From Glandiceps talaboti (taxonomy: Eukaryota > Hemichordata > Enteropneusta > Spengelidae), in assembly GCF_964340395.1 (NCBI RefSeq), contig NC_135560.1:9256098-9320097 (forward strand): a stretch of DNA of 64,000 bases, written 5' to 3'. Positions 30,305 through 41,658 of this stretch are shown here, piece after piece. The notes below the pieces were generated by a model. That model was not told the origin of the DNA. It made no database searches and saw only the letters and a program-made list of their open reading frames with translations. The position numbers were made by a program, and so were the translations under genes. Each line of letters begins with the position of its first letter. Position 1 is the first letter of the stretch.

Positions 30305-31183
30305 GGCTGCATTCAAAAACTCGAGGGGGGGGGATTGAGAGGGGCGGGGTACTTAAAAATTTAAGCCTATGTCAGGTGAGTTACATGAAATTACCTTTGA
30401 TTAGGAGGGGCTACTTTAAAATATGAAAATTTACTGTACTTGCTGAACTTCTTACATTTGTAAACTTGACTAAGTTTATCAAGCTTTATATACAATAAGA
30501 ACCATACAAAAAAAAACTTACAATGGGAGGGGGGATGTGGAACATACATAAATATAGTTTGAAGTGATAATATCTTTCACTGTATATATACTTTTCATAT
30601 ATTTAAAATATGTAATAGCTATACTATCAGTACAGGATGAACAACAACAGAACAAAAAGATGTATTAAACATGAACATTCTTAACCAGTCAACATTTTTG
30701 TACAATAATATCTTTTGGGTATTCTAATCAGATTAGCAATGTTATGTAGAACATATGAAATACAAAATATCAACATCCACTCATTTCTTCATTATTGAAA
30801 ATCATCACCTCAATCCTCAAAATCCATCTCCTAAATATAATCATCACCCACACTATCAACACCATCAATAATATCATCATGATGCCATCATTTTCATTTT
30901 CAGGACTGTCGCAGCCACCAACAATCTTGTCACCATTCTGTAATGTTTATTATCATTTTGATTAAGTTATCAGGCCACAGTGTTAGAAGTTAATAAGAAA
31001 CTGAAGGAGAAATATTTATCCTGAAAAGGAAAATTTTGAAATACATGTAATTCACAGGTCGGGGGTTGGGTTACTTCAAAACTATTGAAACTAGGGACAC
31101 TTAATGTGTTTTTATTGTGTCAGGGGTTACTTGAAAAATTCTTGACTCCAAACCCCCCCCCCCTCGTGTTTGTGAATGCAACC
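30305..31183. mobile_element. TIR element flanked by TAA
   Basis: Left end GGCTGCATTCAAAAACTCGA plus a G run; right end (complement) GGTTGCATTCACAAACACGA plus a G run. TIRs are about 30 bp; the element is 879 bp and non-coding. Both ends are flanked by TAA (30302-30304 and 31184-31186), consistent with the 3-bp target duplication of PIF/Harbinger elements. Class assignment is inference. Confidence 0.7.
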
Positions 31184-31186
31184 TAA

Positions 31187-32357
31187 TCCAATGTATGTAT
31201 TATTTATTTAGTTACCACAGCTGTAAAAGTTTGTTTTTAATGAAAATAATGAAAAAAACAATTTCCTTGTAAGTTCCATTGTTTTAGATTGCATATTTTC
31301 AGCTCTACTAAAATTTAACCATCTTTTGAAAAAGAAAACTTCAAGAACCTGTTTCGAACATTCAGTATGAGAGAACAACATGCATGTATATAAGAAAATT
31401 GTCTTAAAATACCCAATAATCATGCAAGATTGTTCAAAAACAGAAACAGTGCCAAGAATTGATACTTTTGAAGAAAGTTAGTATTATGAATAACAAAACT
31501 TTTTTTTATGCAAATTTCTCTTTCAGAGTATATGTGTAACTGTTGCTTGTTTCTGCATATATGCATCATATATATGTATGCAGGTAACTTGTAATCGACA
31601 TCTGTGCTCTCATTGGCTGAGACAATCTGTCAATCAACCATACAGAATTGTGGGAATGTATACACATGAGTCATATACAATATGAGAAACCATTTCATGT
31701 AGAGGTTGTACACAATTGAATATTCATTGTGTTTCTTTATTACTAGCTTTGATAACATATTTCAGTAAGCTTTTTGGTGACAATTCTCATTTTCCAGCTT
31801 CACATGAATAACAAAAATCCACCTACAATTTGACATTTATATTTTTTTTAATTAAAACCCATACACCATGAAGAAGCCTTTCACCTCCAAAGTATTTGAA
31901 GTGTTATTTCTGAGTTTTAGTAAAAAATTAAAACTTCCAAACTACTTGGTAGATCTACATTCTGAAATGCGTACCTTCTTTATGAAATAACAAAATGGAT
32001 TTAGTTGTGCCTTTGGTGCTATTTTTTTTTTAAAGAAAAAAGACGGCAATCTTGTCAGATGTCTGTGAAAAACTGTTTAATGATACATAACCTAATTTGT
32101 GAATATTATCAGTTGTAAAATTTAGGGAAACTAACTAGTATCAAAGGATTTTACTATTAAAGGTGGTCATACTTAATTCCATGTTTTTAATCACCTGACT
32201 GACCCCCATATTTCCTCATTGTGGTGAAATAAAAAGAAATGATGCCCTCTATGGCATGATTTTAAAAAATCTCAATGTCACTAATTGTATGATGGCAACC
32301 CCATGAGCATGTATCTGTGTATACACAGATAAATGTTGCACTTCTATATATACCCAG
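31187..32357. other. Intergenic, no gene recognised
   Basis: AT-rich, no recognisable exon. Separates TMEM186 from the sulfotransferase gene. Confidence 0.4.
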
Positions 32358-32392
32358 GTACACACACAGACACACACACAGACACACACACA

Positions 32393-32441
<49 letters not shown>
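32358..32441. repeat. (CA)n microsatellite with GACA interruptions
   Basis: CACACACAGA units followed by perfect CA. Confidence 0.95.
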
Positions 32442-32443
<2 letters not shown>

Positions 32444-32660
32444 TCATATATATATTGAGTGAGTGTGTGTGTGTATTCTATGCATACATAATGTAATGTA
32501 TACATTACCATTCATTCTGACTTTGCACAGTGTCATTCTATTCACAAATTACCATTGAGTAGTGTGCTCAGGATTATCTGGCCTCTACCTTTGGTAAAGA
32601 ATTATTTTGCGAGTTTACTTATTGTTAGGGACTTTATTGCTAATAAATTTTGCACTCATG

Positions 32661-32768
<108 letters not shown>

Positions 32769-32928
32769 TGTATGTATGTAATATAAATTTATATGTACGT
32801 GTGTAGCAAAGTTATATTATTGTGTACGTTGAGGGCGTCTATCCAGCCTCCAAAGTGGACAACCCGAGGCTGATGACTTTTGGAAGCCAAATGAAGACAA
32901 CCAAATTAACTTGTGTTTTATATTAATT

Positions 32929-32942
32929 GTGTGTGTGTGTGT

Positions 32943-33004
<62 letters not shown>
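32929..33004. repeat. (GT)n microsatellite at a gene 3' end
   Basis: About 76 bp of GT with one TAT interruption. On the minus strand it is a CA tract that starts 7 nt after the stop codon of the sulfotransferase gene, so it is part of the 3' UTR if that gene is transcribed. Confidence 0.95.
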
Positions 33005-33007
<3 letters not shown>

Positions 33008-33011
33008 TGTC

Positions 33012-34667
33012 TCAGATTATCTGTTGATAATTTATCAATGAGGGTACTCGATTATCGTCAAGTCGTACTCCGGTGTCTTGGTGCGTATCTGCATCACCAC
33101 TTATTAAAGAGGTTGACAGTTGCTTCTTCAAAAGTTCCTGTCGTCCTCGAACAAAGTTGTAGAATTCGTACTCCAAAGCTAGCCTTCTGCTCATTTCTTG
33201 GACTGCATCCTTTGACGGAATCGGTGCAGGGATACTTTTGTAGTATTCATACTTCTTTAAACCCATGAGCATGGTTTTGTAAACTTTGAGGGCGCTGTCA
33301 AAAAATCGGGGCATCAGGATTTCAAAAATCCGAAGCGTATTTTCGAAGTCTTCTAGAACCCCAACAAACACATAATCTTGTATGACCCTCTTCTTTGCTC
33401 TTTCCAACGCCCAACGACCGGGAACTCGGCATTCGGGGATCTGGCCACAAAAATACGGAATAATTTGGAATGCATTGTCTACCCTGCAAGCTGAATGATT
33501 CGTGAGGACACATTCATCAAACGATTGACGTTTATTATCTTGAAGGTGAGGATGTATCCTCTGTGAAGAATTCTGTGGATAAGACTCGTTTGGTGTCACC
33601 GTATAATACCAGGATAGAAATCTCGGTAGGGGTTCCCGAACGAGGTTGATATAAACAGGTGGTTGTATTCCAAATTGTTTGAAATCGAGAAAGTGGACAT
33701 GTCTGTTGAAGACATACGGGGGAGGCCTCTTGTCGATATTTTTCATCGCAATTTCTTGTCGCTTTATAGTGAGATTGTATCTTTTAACGCGATTCCACAC
33801 ACTCTGATATCCGTGCTCGAACGACAAAATTCCAATAAGAGCGAGAAATGTCTGGCTACCGCATCTATCAACACAGTTGTATACGACTCGTGTTGCGTTC
33901 CATGCATGTTTGACATCAACGGGAAACCCAGCTCTTGACTGAAGAGGAGACGGGAATAAAACTCTCGTCATGTTTAATTGTTGGACTAAATTCTCGCCCT
34001 CTTTTATCTGGGACGTTTCCATGTGCAAGTTCATTTCAGTGGCGTTTGTCTGCTGTGTCGCTAATGCTGTTGCAACGGAAACCGCTTCACGGCCATCGTC
34101 ACTTTCTTCTCCATCATCGTCATTATCATCATCATCACTTTCATCATCGCTTACCTCTATCATGGTGAAGTTTTCGATCGTTCGAATAAAATCTTCTCTA
34201 ATCCGGTCATCATTCTTGGATGCATTCACTCCACTAATCCAGAGAGCTGATTTGAATTTACTGTACATATCGTATATTGTGTCGAAAGTCGTGTTCTTGG
34301 ATAATTTTGATAGGCGTAGCAGATCGTAGAGTTTCTGAGTCTCTACATTTCTGGGCCATTGCCAATCATTATCTCTAATGAAATTACCCACTTTGTTAAC
34401 TGTTGAGTTATGCAGAGATTTGCCGTAGTTGACCAGACTCTGTACTGCAACGTTGGGGTTGAATATTTGTCTGTAGCTGTGATCATCCCCCGTCTGCAAA
34501 GCACCAAGACTGTCGTTGTAAGGCTCGTCAACAATTTCTGGTGGCAATCGTATGTTTTCAATAAGGGTTACATAGAGTGTTAGATTCAATATCACCGATA
34601 TGATGAGCACACACGTTATAATCGTTGCCAATTTTCTCGCCATCTTCACGCCTGTGTTTCTCGGCAA
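33012..34667 (-). CDS. Uronyl 2-O-sulfotransferase-like protein
   Basis: Intronless 551-aa type II membrane protein. Family knowledge: the HS2ST/UST family transfers sulfate from PAPS to the 2-O position of uronic acids in glycosaminoglycans in the Golgi. Seen: a short cytosolic tail and a signal anchor at about 12-36; a stem of about 220 residues with many N-glycosylation sequons and an unusual acidic run at 174-192; a PAPS 5'-phosphosulfate loop at VVYNCVDRCGSQTF (262-275); RHVHFLDF (322-329) with the probable catalytic His; the 3'-phosphate segment LVREPLPRFLSWYY (342-355); IIPYFCGQ and PGRWALERAK, both typical of UST. The stem is longer than in vertebrate UST. The loop lysine of the family (GKCGS) appears as Arg (DRCGS). 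Intronless structure could reflect an old retrocopy. A second Met lies at residue 9. Confidence 0.85.
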   Translation of the reverse strand: MPRNTGVKMARKLATIITCVLIISVILNLTLYVTLIENIRLPPEIVDEPYNDSLGALQTGDDHSYRQIFNPNVAVQSLVNYGKSLHNSTVNKVGNFIRDNDWQWPRNVETQKLYDLLRLSKLSKNTTFDTIYDMYSKFKSALWISGVNASKNDDRIREDFIRTIENFTMIEVSDDESDDDDNDDDGEESDDGREAVSVATALATQQTNATEMNLHMETSQIKEGENLVQQLNMTRVLFPSPLQSRAGFPVDVKHAWNATRVVYNCVDRCGSQTFLALIGILSFEHGYQSVWNRVKRYNLTIKRQEIAMKNIDKRPPPYVFNRHVHFLDFKQFGIQPPVYINLVREPLPRFLSWYYTVTPNESYPQNSSQRIHPHLQDNKRQSFDECVLTNHSACRVDNAFQIIPYFCGQIPECRVPGRWALERAKKRVIQDYVFVGVLEDFENTLRIFEILMPRFFDSALKVYKTMLMGLKKYEYYKSIPAPIPSKDAVQEMSRRLALEYEFYNFVRGRQELLKKQLSTSLISGDADTHQDTGVRLDDNRVPSLINYQQII

Positions 34668-34825
34668 AGTGTGAGAAACCTGTGAATGGTAGAGAGAAGG
34701 TAAGAAGTTATTAATAAAAGTTAATCACCGGTTGGTTAGGTGACAGTCACATATTGTGTGCGCAAACAAAGCATAATTCTGTCACATATGTGACCAGATC
34801 CATTTCCGTCAAATATTGATACAAC
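34668..34825. promoter_or_regulatory. Upstream flank of the sulfotransferase gene
   Basis: About 160 bp between the start codon and a foldback-arm relic; presumed promoter or 5' UTR, no motif recognised. Confidence 0.25.
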
Positions 34826-34888
34826 GAATAATTGACGGATCACTTCGTCTCAATTTCAACTCACTCGCCCCAATTTCAGTGCATTGGA
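34826..34888. mobile_element. Single terminal arm related to the 38.24-38.94 kb foldback element
   Basis: Reads TTGACGGATCACTTCGTCTC, then AATTTCAACTCACTCGCCCC, the same order as the ends of the element at 38.24-38.94 kb. A possible degenerate opposite arm lies at about 35325-35360 (GGGGTGAGTTAATATCGCGG). Confidence 0.6.
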
Positions 34889-35440
34889 TTTGTGGGCTGG
34901 TTGCTTCTTTTTTATTTTTCATTATGCGTTTAACATAAAAAAATCTGGTTTTGTTAAAACGATGGAGGGAACTGGAAGTCAATGGTAGTGGACGCACGAC
35001 GTTATTACGTCTACCGTAATGTCTTTTATAACTAAAATCAGGAAACACAATCGTGACCACATCACACTATAAATCCCAATGCAAGTATTCACTGACTTCC
35101 AGGAATTGATCCAGACAAAACTTTGTACTTTATTTTATGATGGAAATCAAGATGAACGATGGGCACAAATAGCCAAGGAATAGGCTCTTACCGCATTTTT
35201 AATGCGTATTTTGTATGTAAGCTTCCATGAGTGCATTCCCGATTTTCATACATGCACATGTAAATCATATTGCAAAGATCTGCAAATTACTTTTACTTCA
35301 TGATTTTGAAAGGGATTGAGAAGAATGGGGTGAGTTAATATCGCGGCGAGTTGAACAAAGCTTAAATGTTGGATGATGTGGGTAAACATATTGAATTATT
35401 ATTACACGCCAAATATTTTCCATTATGTGTCGACCCCAAT
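34889..35440. other. Intergenic
   Basis: No gene recognised; may be the interior of a decayed copy of the foldback element whose arm lies at 34826. Confidence 0.35.
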
Positions 35441-35441
35441 A

Positions 35442-35442
<1 letters not shown>

Positions 35443-35538
<96 letters not shown>

Positions 35539-35614
35539 CTATATATAACTATATATATAACTATATATATATATATATAACTATATATATATGTATATAT
35601 ATATATATATATAT
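35443..35614. repeat. (TA)n microsatellite with ACTA interruptions
   Basis: About 95 bp of perfect TA, followed by TA blocks separated by TAACTA. Confidence 0.95.
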
Positions 35615-37740
35615 AATGCAAGAGGACCTCTTGAAATACGTGTTTTTCCTATTATATAAATTCGTGGTATACATCAACATGCGTCAGGTATTGTATAAAT
35701 AGCCGAGACCAATCATATAGTGACACATTGTAAGTTTTCAGGTTTTAAATATTTTATGCTTTCCACTGTGAGAGCAACAGAGGCTCATTTTGTCAAAATG
35801 ACGGTACTTCAGTATCCATCCGTTTGTTGTCACCCTATAACATGTAAACGTTAAGTAAGTTAGAAATGCTAGTGTGTCCGGCCTAGATATTACATGTAGG
35901 CTTTCAGGCTTAAAGCTTCACAATGCTGTTCGTTGGTCCTGTCAGAATAAAATGTTCTACTGATGAGATAACACTCATGCAAGAACCTCAAGTTGAAACC
36001 CTGGTTACTGTTGTATGCAATCTTATCAATTCAGTATACAATGCTATACGGAAGATGTGAACAGTAAGATCACACCCATCTTTCATATCTATGGAATGCC
36101 TCCACTGTCTAATTCCACTGTTTATCTGAAATAATGCCAAGGATTCTGCCATAGTTGTTCCTGCAATGTGAAACTGACACGTTGTGTTTTTCATTAAAAA
36201 CAATATATTCACTGCACACGATGGAAACTAACACTACATCTAAACAGATCCACAAATAAGAGTATTCTTACCGTGCTTTGTCACGTGACAATTCTGGTCA
36301 TGTAGAACCGAAAAACCAAAACATAATGCTGTATTGAAGTGCAAACTCGTTCCACTAGAGTTTCAACATTACTTATCGAAAGATGACGTCACATATATGT
36401 CGGAGATACGTACATATTCAAATGAGCATAGTGATCACAGCGGCATATTGCTTGATATTGCAGCAGATGTCACATAAAGTTTAACCATGAAATTACGATA
36501 TACGTTCACAAAAAAAAATGCAAATTTGAACTTACCCTTATATATTCCTTATATATAGTATAAATTGAAACAATTCGATTTTTGGTGTGTGGTTACTGCT
36601 ATTTTATTACAAATAAAAAACACAGACGTAGTATTTGAAAAATTCAACGGCTTTAACTGCCACATCTGTGGTTAAATAAAATACTGCTACATTGATTGTA
36701 TTCTACTCTAATTTCACTAATCCTCTTATATTGAAAAATATTAATCCTTGGAGAACTGTTCATTCTATTGTTGCTATGGGTACCATCGCCACACGACAGA
36801 CTGTACATCAAACAACACCTATATGCATGATATACCAGGATGTGTGACATTAGGAGACCAAGGGGTCAATGAAAAGTGACCACGGTTATTTTGCCTGATC
36901 TCAGTTTCTTTATATTTGCATATATCTATTTTAATACTTTTCAGCTGGTCTGATTATCAAAACACAGTGCTATTTGTTGTTTTGTTTTGTTGGAGGGATT
37001 CGTGGGGAGGGGTAGCCGTGGTGGTGGTGGTGGTGGTGGTGGTGGGGGGGGGGGTTAGTATCAATTGTTAATCATGTTAACAGACCACTATAGCGTCTGA
37101 GATCAAAGTAATGGGAGTCCTACTGTCCTTGTCTCGTACGAAAACAATGTTATAAATACACATATTATACTGCGGTGTTTATAAGTAATCAAGCTCTTAT
37201 GATATATATGATGCAGTATCAAGGATAAAAAACATAATTCTGAGGTATCACTTCAAGAATTTTACGTACTTTTCATTCGATTATATTTGCATATTTACTC
37301 GAGTTTGTCATGTTAAACTCAGAGAACTGGAAGAGACTTCTGAACGCCTCTATCTGGTTTGAGTTGTGCACTGTTCACATGATACAGTCACGAATTACAA
37401 CACGACTTTTAAAGCATTTTTCAAAAAGGTGTTACATATATTTATATAAACTCAGTATGTGTAAAATGTCTATGCTAGAGTAAACAGTGCTCAATACATA
37501 TGTATGTAGAGCTGTATAAATAACACAGTATCAAGTAAGATACACAGGAGCCGTAACACAATGTTTCACGCTGTTGTGATCATCAGACAACTAACGTATA
37601 GATCCGACTCAGTCTACTGTAACATATATAGTAGTACGTACAAAAATATTGTAGGCATTGAAATCAATGTAAGTATAGATGTCGGAGAGAGCCTTTATAG
37701 TCAGTGGTGTAACCGTCTTCTAGGAGTAATTCAGTTGCTC
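35615..37740. other. Intergenic, no gene recognised
   Basis: No recognisable protein. A CRE palindrome TGACGTCA lies at 36384-36391, and a (GGT)n plus G-run tract at about 37017-37055. Confidence 0.4.
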
Positions 37741-37748
37741 GATGAAAC

Positions 37749-38069
37749 ACAGGGGGCCCAGGAACCGTGTGAGAAACAAATCAACTAACTAACAAACAAA
37801 CAAACACACAAACAAAAATAAATAGACAAATATACATATATATAAGCATACAAACAAGTTTTTTTTGTATAGATAGTATATATAGAAACATCTAGTACAT
37901 TATTTCAATAGTATATAGGCTCGTATATACATATCTATATGTTTATAAATCTATGAGTTTAAAATGATATTTCAATACCCATGCATATTTATTTGTTTGT
38001 TTGTTTGTTTGTTTGTTTGTTTGTTTGTTTGCTTATTTGTAACACTGTTCCTGGGCCCCCTCAACGGTG
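37749..38069. mobile_element. 321-bp foldback element with 8-bp TSD
   Basis: Flanked by GATGAAAC on both sides (37741-37748 and 38070-38077). The ends are inverted repeats: left GGGGGCCCAGGAACCGTGTG, then AACAAA repeats; right, on the complementary strand, GGGGGCCCAGGAACAGTG, then AAATAAGC and AAAC repeats. An 8-bp duplication suits a hAT-type non-autonomous element. The interior is AT-rich with no ORF. Confidence 0.8.
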
Positions 38070-38235
38070 GATGAAACGCAAAGCAATCCCCGAATAGTGT
38101 TTATGTGTTATTAAATTTTAATTTCCATGAAAAGACTGAAAATACTAGGTATTAGTTAAATAAACTACTTCAAAGGACAGAGTACATTTCATCTTGTGTC
38201 GGTACATTCGTTGATTATTACAGGTATGGTCATAC

Positions 38236-38940
38236 GGTGACGGATCAACTCGTCCCAATTTCAACTCGTCCCATTTCAACTCGTCCCACTCAACTCGTCC
38301 AATTTTCAACTCGCCCCATTTTCAACTCGCCCCAACTCTTTGCAATATAATTTACCTGTGCATATATGAAATCGAAGCTAGTAGTACTCAGTTTGGAGGG
38401 TCTGTGGTATCTCGTATTCCACTAATGAAGTACCACTTGCGCTGTAAACACATACTACAATACTTAGTTGCGTTATCTAGGGAGAGGAGACACGTCTCCA
38501 AAACCCGTACGCGCGGAAGTCGTAAGCGTGTCAGTCACTAATATTCTCTCTGGTTATTATCATTATTATTTCTTATTTGGGTTGTAAACATTAAGTCCTA
38601 ATGTGAAAAGTGATATTCCATGACTGAGGAAATTTAAAGTTGTTGTGCTAGTATAAGTTCTAGATCTACCAAACACTTAGCCAAAACCCACACCACTTTC
38701 TGCTACGAAATGTTACATTTGCTACGTTTCGACTGGCTACGTAGGTAAAATCATGTAAATGTTTCGGTCTCCGTACTTCGAGTCCATGTATCGTTTAGAT
38801 TTATAAACGTTTCCTAGTGTTGTTGGGGCGAGTTGAAAATGGGACGAGTTAAAAATGGGGCGAGTTGAAAATGGGGCGAGTTGAAATTGGGGCGAGTTGA
38901 AATGGGACGAGTTGAAAATGGGACGAAGTGAATCGCAATC
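38236..38940. mobile_element. 705-bp foldback element with arrayed arms and 9-bp TSD
   Basis: Flanked by TGGTCATAC at 38227-38235 and 38941-38949. Both arms are arrays of a 15-17 bp unit, CAACTCGTCCC or CAACTCGCCCC plus ATTTT, running inward (left arm about 38243-38335, right arm about 38820-38935 in inverse orientation). Outer tips are GGTGACGGATCAACTCG and, inverted, GATTGCGATTCACTTCG. Interior about 480 bp, non-coding. The right TSD contains the stop codon of the adjacent FAM151-like gene. Confidence 0.85.
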
Positions 38941-38943
38941 TGG

Positions 38944-40289
38944 TCATACAACCAACACTTGGCTGCTAAATGCTACTAAGTATGCGACTAACAGAGTTAT
39001 GATGTTACTGGCACACAAGGCGGATGAACTCGGTAATATAACATCTTCCAAAAGAACATCGATAGTATCACCAGTTTTGGTCATAAAGATATAAAATTGG
39101 TTACTATCATAGGGTAACTGAAGAGATAACATGACGGGGTCGGTATTTGCAGGCACTGTCCCTGTGCCGTCTGAGCACTTGACAGGTCTCACGCTTGCTA
39201 CTATTTTAGAATCGATTCCTTTGTCAGTTATTTCAAACGAGTAGCAGTCGCTGGGACCGAGTTCACCAGACACGGAAACAGTTTGATTGACGGGTGCAGA
39301 CCCAAGACGTATCTCACCATTACGACCAATGTAGAAACGTACTCCATCATTCACATCTGCTGAACGCATGTAAAGTTCTACCCCATCACCTGCTCCATAG
39401 ATGTCCTGGTTGGGACGATAGACAAACTGTACGCGACCACTAATTTTCACGGCTCCGTCAGTTATTGGTTTATATTGTTCTTTCGTTTGTACAGAAGCAC
39501 GGCGGTCTCCACCAACTATGCCAACTCCGTTTGTGCTAAGAAAGACGTAGTTCCCGTATTCTTTGGATTCATGCGAGCGCCACAAAGTCTTGTCCCATCG
39601 TGGCGTATCTGGATCTATGATCACATCCGGGGCACTCTCCATGGCAACTTTGAAATCTTTCATCTGTGATTCTGGTAAATCGTAGTAAATTCTCGCTATG
39701 TCACCGTTGTTTCGCAGTGTCACCAACCCCTGGACATCTACGTCATCGCTGGCTGACGACCATACAGAAATTGAGAAATCGTCCCTGAGTCCAAGCATCC
39801 AAACCCATTTGTCCCAAGAGGTAATAGCCCACACCGCGCGAACTGGAAAAGTCACCGGCTGGTTACCAGGGTAACTGTACTTCAAATTGTCATAAATCAT
39901 GGTCCATGTGTAAAGCTGTGTGGGGGCATCGACTTCCCAAGCGGTCGTCCAACCAAGAGACAGCACGGCATCAGAGAAGCCCTCGTTGATGAACGATATA
40001 AACGCGTCAGGATCTATTGGTTGTTTTGGCGAATTCGGTCCGTGAACTATATCAGCATTGTACCAAATTGGCTGATGGATTTGATCAGCTAACAATTTGA
40101 CAATTTTCAGTGAGTCTGGGAGAATGTCTATGTACTTGAAATCGAGTTTCATACCCTTGCGAGTTGTGGTTGTTCGGTTGATCCATTCTGCCAGAGTGAT
40201 ATCACTGGTAAGGTGTGGTGGATGTGCCATTATTGGTATACCTGTGCCATTTTCAGGACTGATGTCAGCTTCTAGCATCATGGTATCGT
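38944..40289 (-). CDS. FAM151-like gene A, exon 3
   Basis: Acceptor TTGGCAG|ACGATACC, phase 1; completes [16 protein letters not shown]. Contains most of the DUF2181 domain, the C-terminal beta-rich domain and the hydrophobic tail. Some in-frame Met codons upstream of the acceptor lie in intron 2 and are not starts. Confidence 0.85.
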
Positions 40290-41626
40290 CTGCCAAAAAC
40301 ACAATGAACAAAATGAAGACCTTATTTCTCATTTTGGTAAAAAAAACACCCTCAAGTGAAGGGATGCGCACCTACAAAAATGTACTCGAATCCAGGAAAT
40401 AAAGGTAATTTTGGGTTCTCGACAGTTATTTCATGATTTCACTCTGTTGCCAAGAAATACCATATTGAAACTCTTTTTTTTCACTCATTATTTCAGCATT
40501 CACAGCATTTCACAATATTCCTGCATGGGTCTTAGCAGACATAAATATTGATTAGGTGAACATATGAATATTCATGACTCCTAAGTACTCATTTCCTTCA
40601 GTTAAATCATAGACCCTACTGCCTTGTTCATCTACCACTGAAAGAACAATCAGAAAAAAGTTTCGTGGCAACAGAGCGAAAATTCATGTAGTGATGTGAA
40701 ATCGTGAAATGACTCTCCAGAACCCAAGGTTTAGGAAAATATCTTACAAATGTAATTTCCTGGAGTGACAACATTCTCATAGCAGATGAGTTAACGTTGT
40801 AAATAATAAACTCTGTTTTTCAGTCCCTTGCGATCTAAAATGTCCGTGGTGGCGTTGTACATATGACGTTGTACGGGAGACATGGAGAGGTACAGATGAA
40901 CTTCGATATATTTTGTAATACATTTTACGTTGATTTGGTGTCCCTTTTCATCACATTTTAGTTTGTACGTTTTATGACTTCGATTTTGCGATTTCTTTGA
41001 TCATAACTTTGCCAGTAGTTTATACGGGTTACGGTTGCATACACGTCGTCAACTATGTTGCCATTTCAACTACACCCCCCTCTTTCGTCTTCTTTCCCTT
41101 CCATTTTAGAATTCCACAGACTATCCATTCCACAGGGACACATATTATTGCTTAGATTATCGTTTTCGTGAGGAAAATGTCACACGAATCTTGCTACTAC
41201 AAATGTATCAATATACGCTCCACTAGAAGGCAATCCGTGTTCTTTCGATAAAGGTAGGGGGAAACTATAAAAGTGTTCACACGAATTTCTCTCAACTCCA
41301 TGTAAAACTCACCAGTCTACACGTCAACCTAAATTTACTTTACCTGCTAAAGCAGTGCTTAGTTTGTCCTGACTATTCACTGCATGCGCCCAAATAATGT
41401 TTAAACCATCGCCCTTTGCTTCAGGATAGAAATCTAGGATATTATCCGTTGTATGCGTACTTCCACCAGCTAGAATATATAATATATAATGGTAAGTAAG
41501 AAGTAAGTCTTCGTATTGTTGAAATACATACATACATACATACATACATACATACATACATACATACATACATACATACATACATACATACATACATCCA
41601 TCCATCCATCCATCCATCCATCCATA

Positions 41627-41658
<32 letters not shown>

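Noticed and set aside
39475-40402. Plus-strand ORFs over FAM151-like gene A
   Set aside because: Antisense shadows of a well-supported minus-strand exon.
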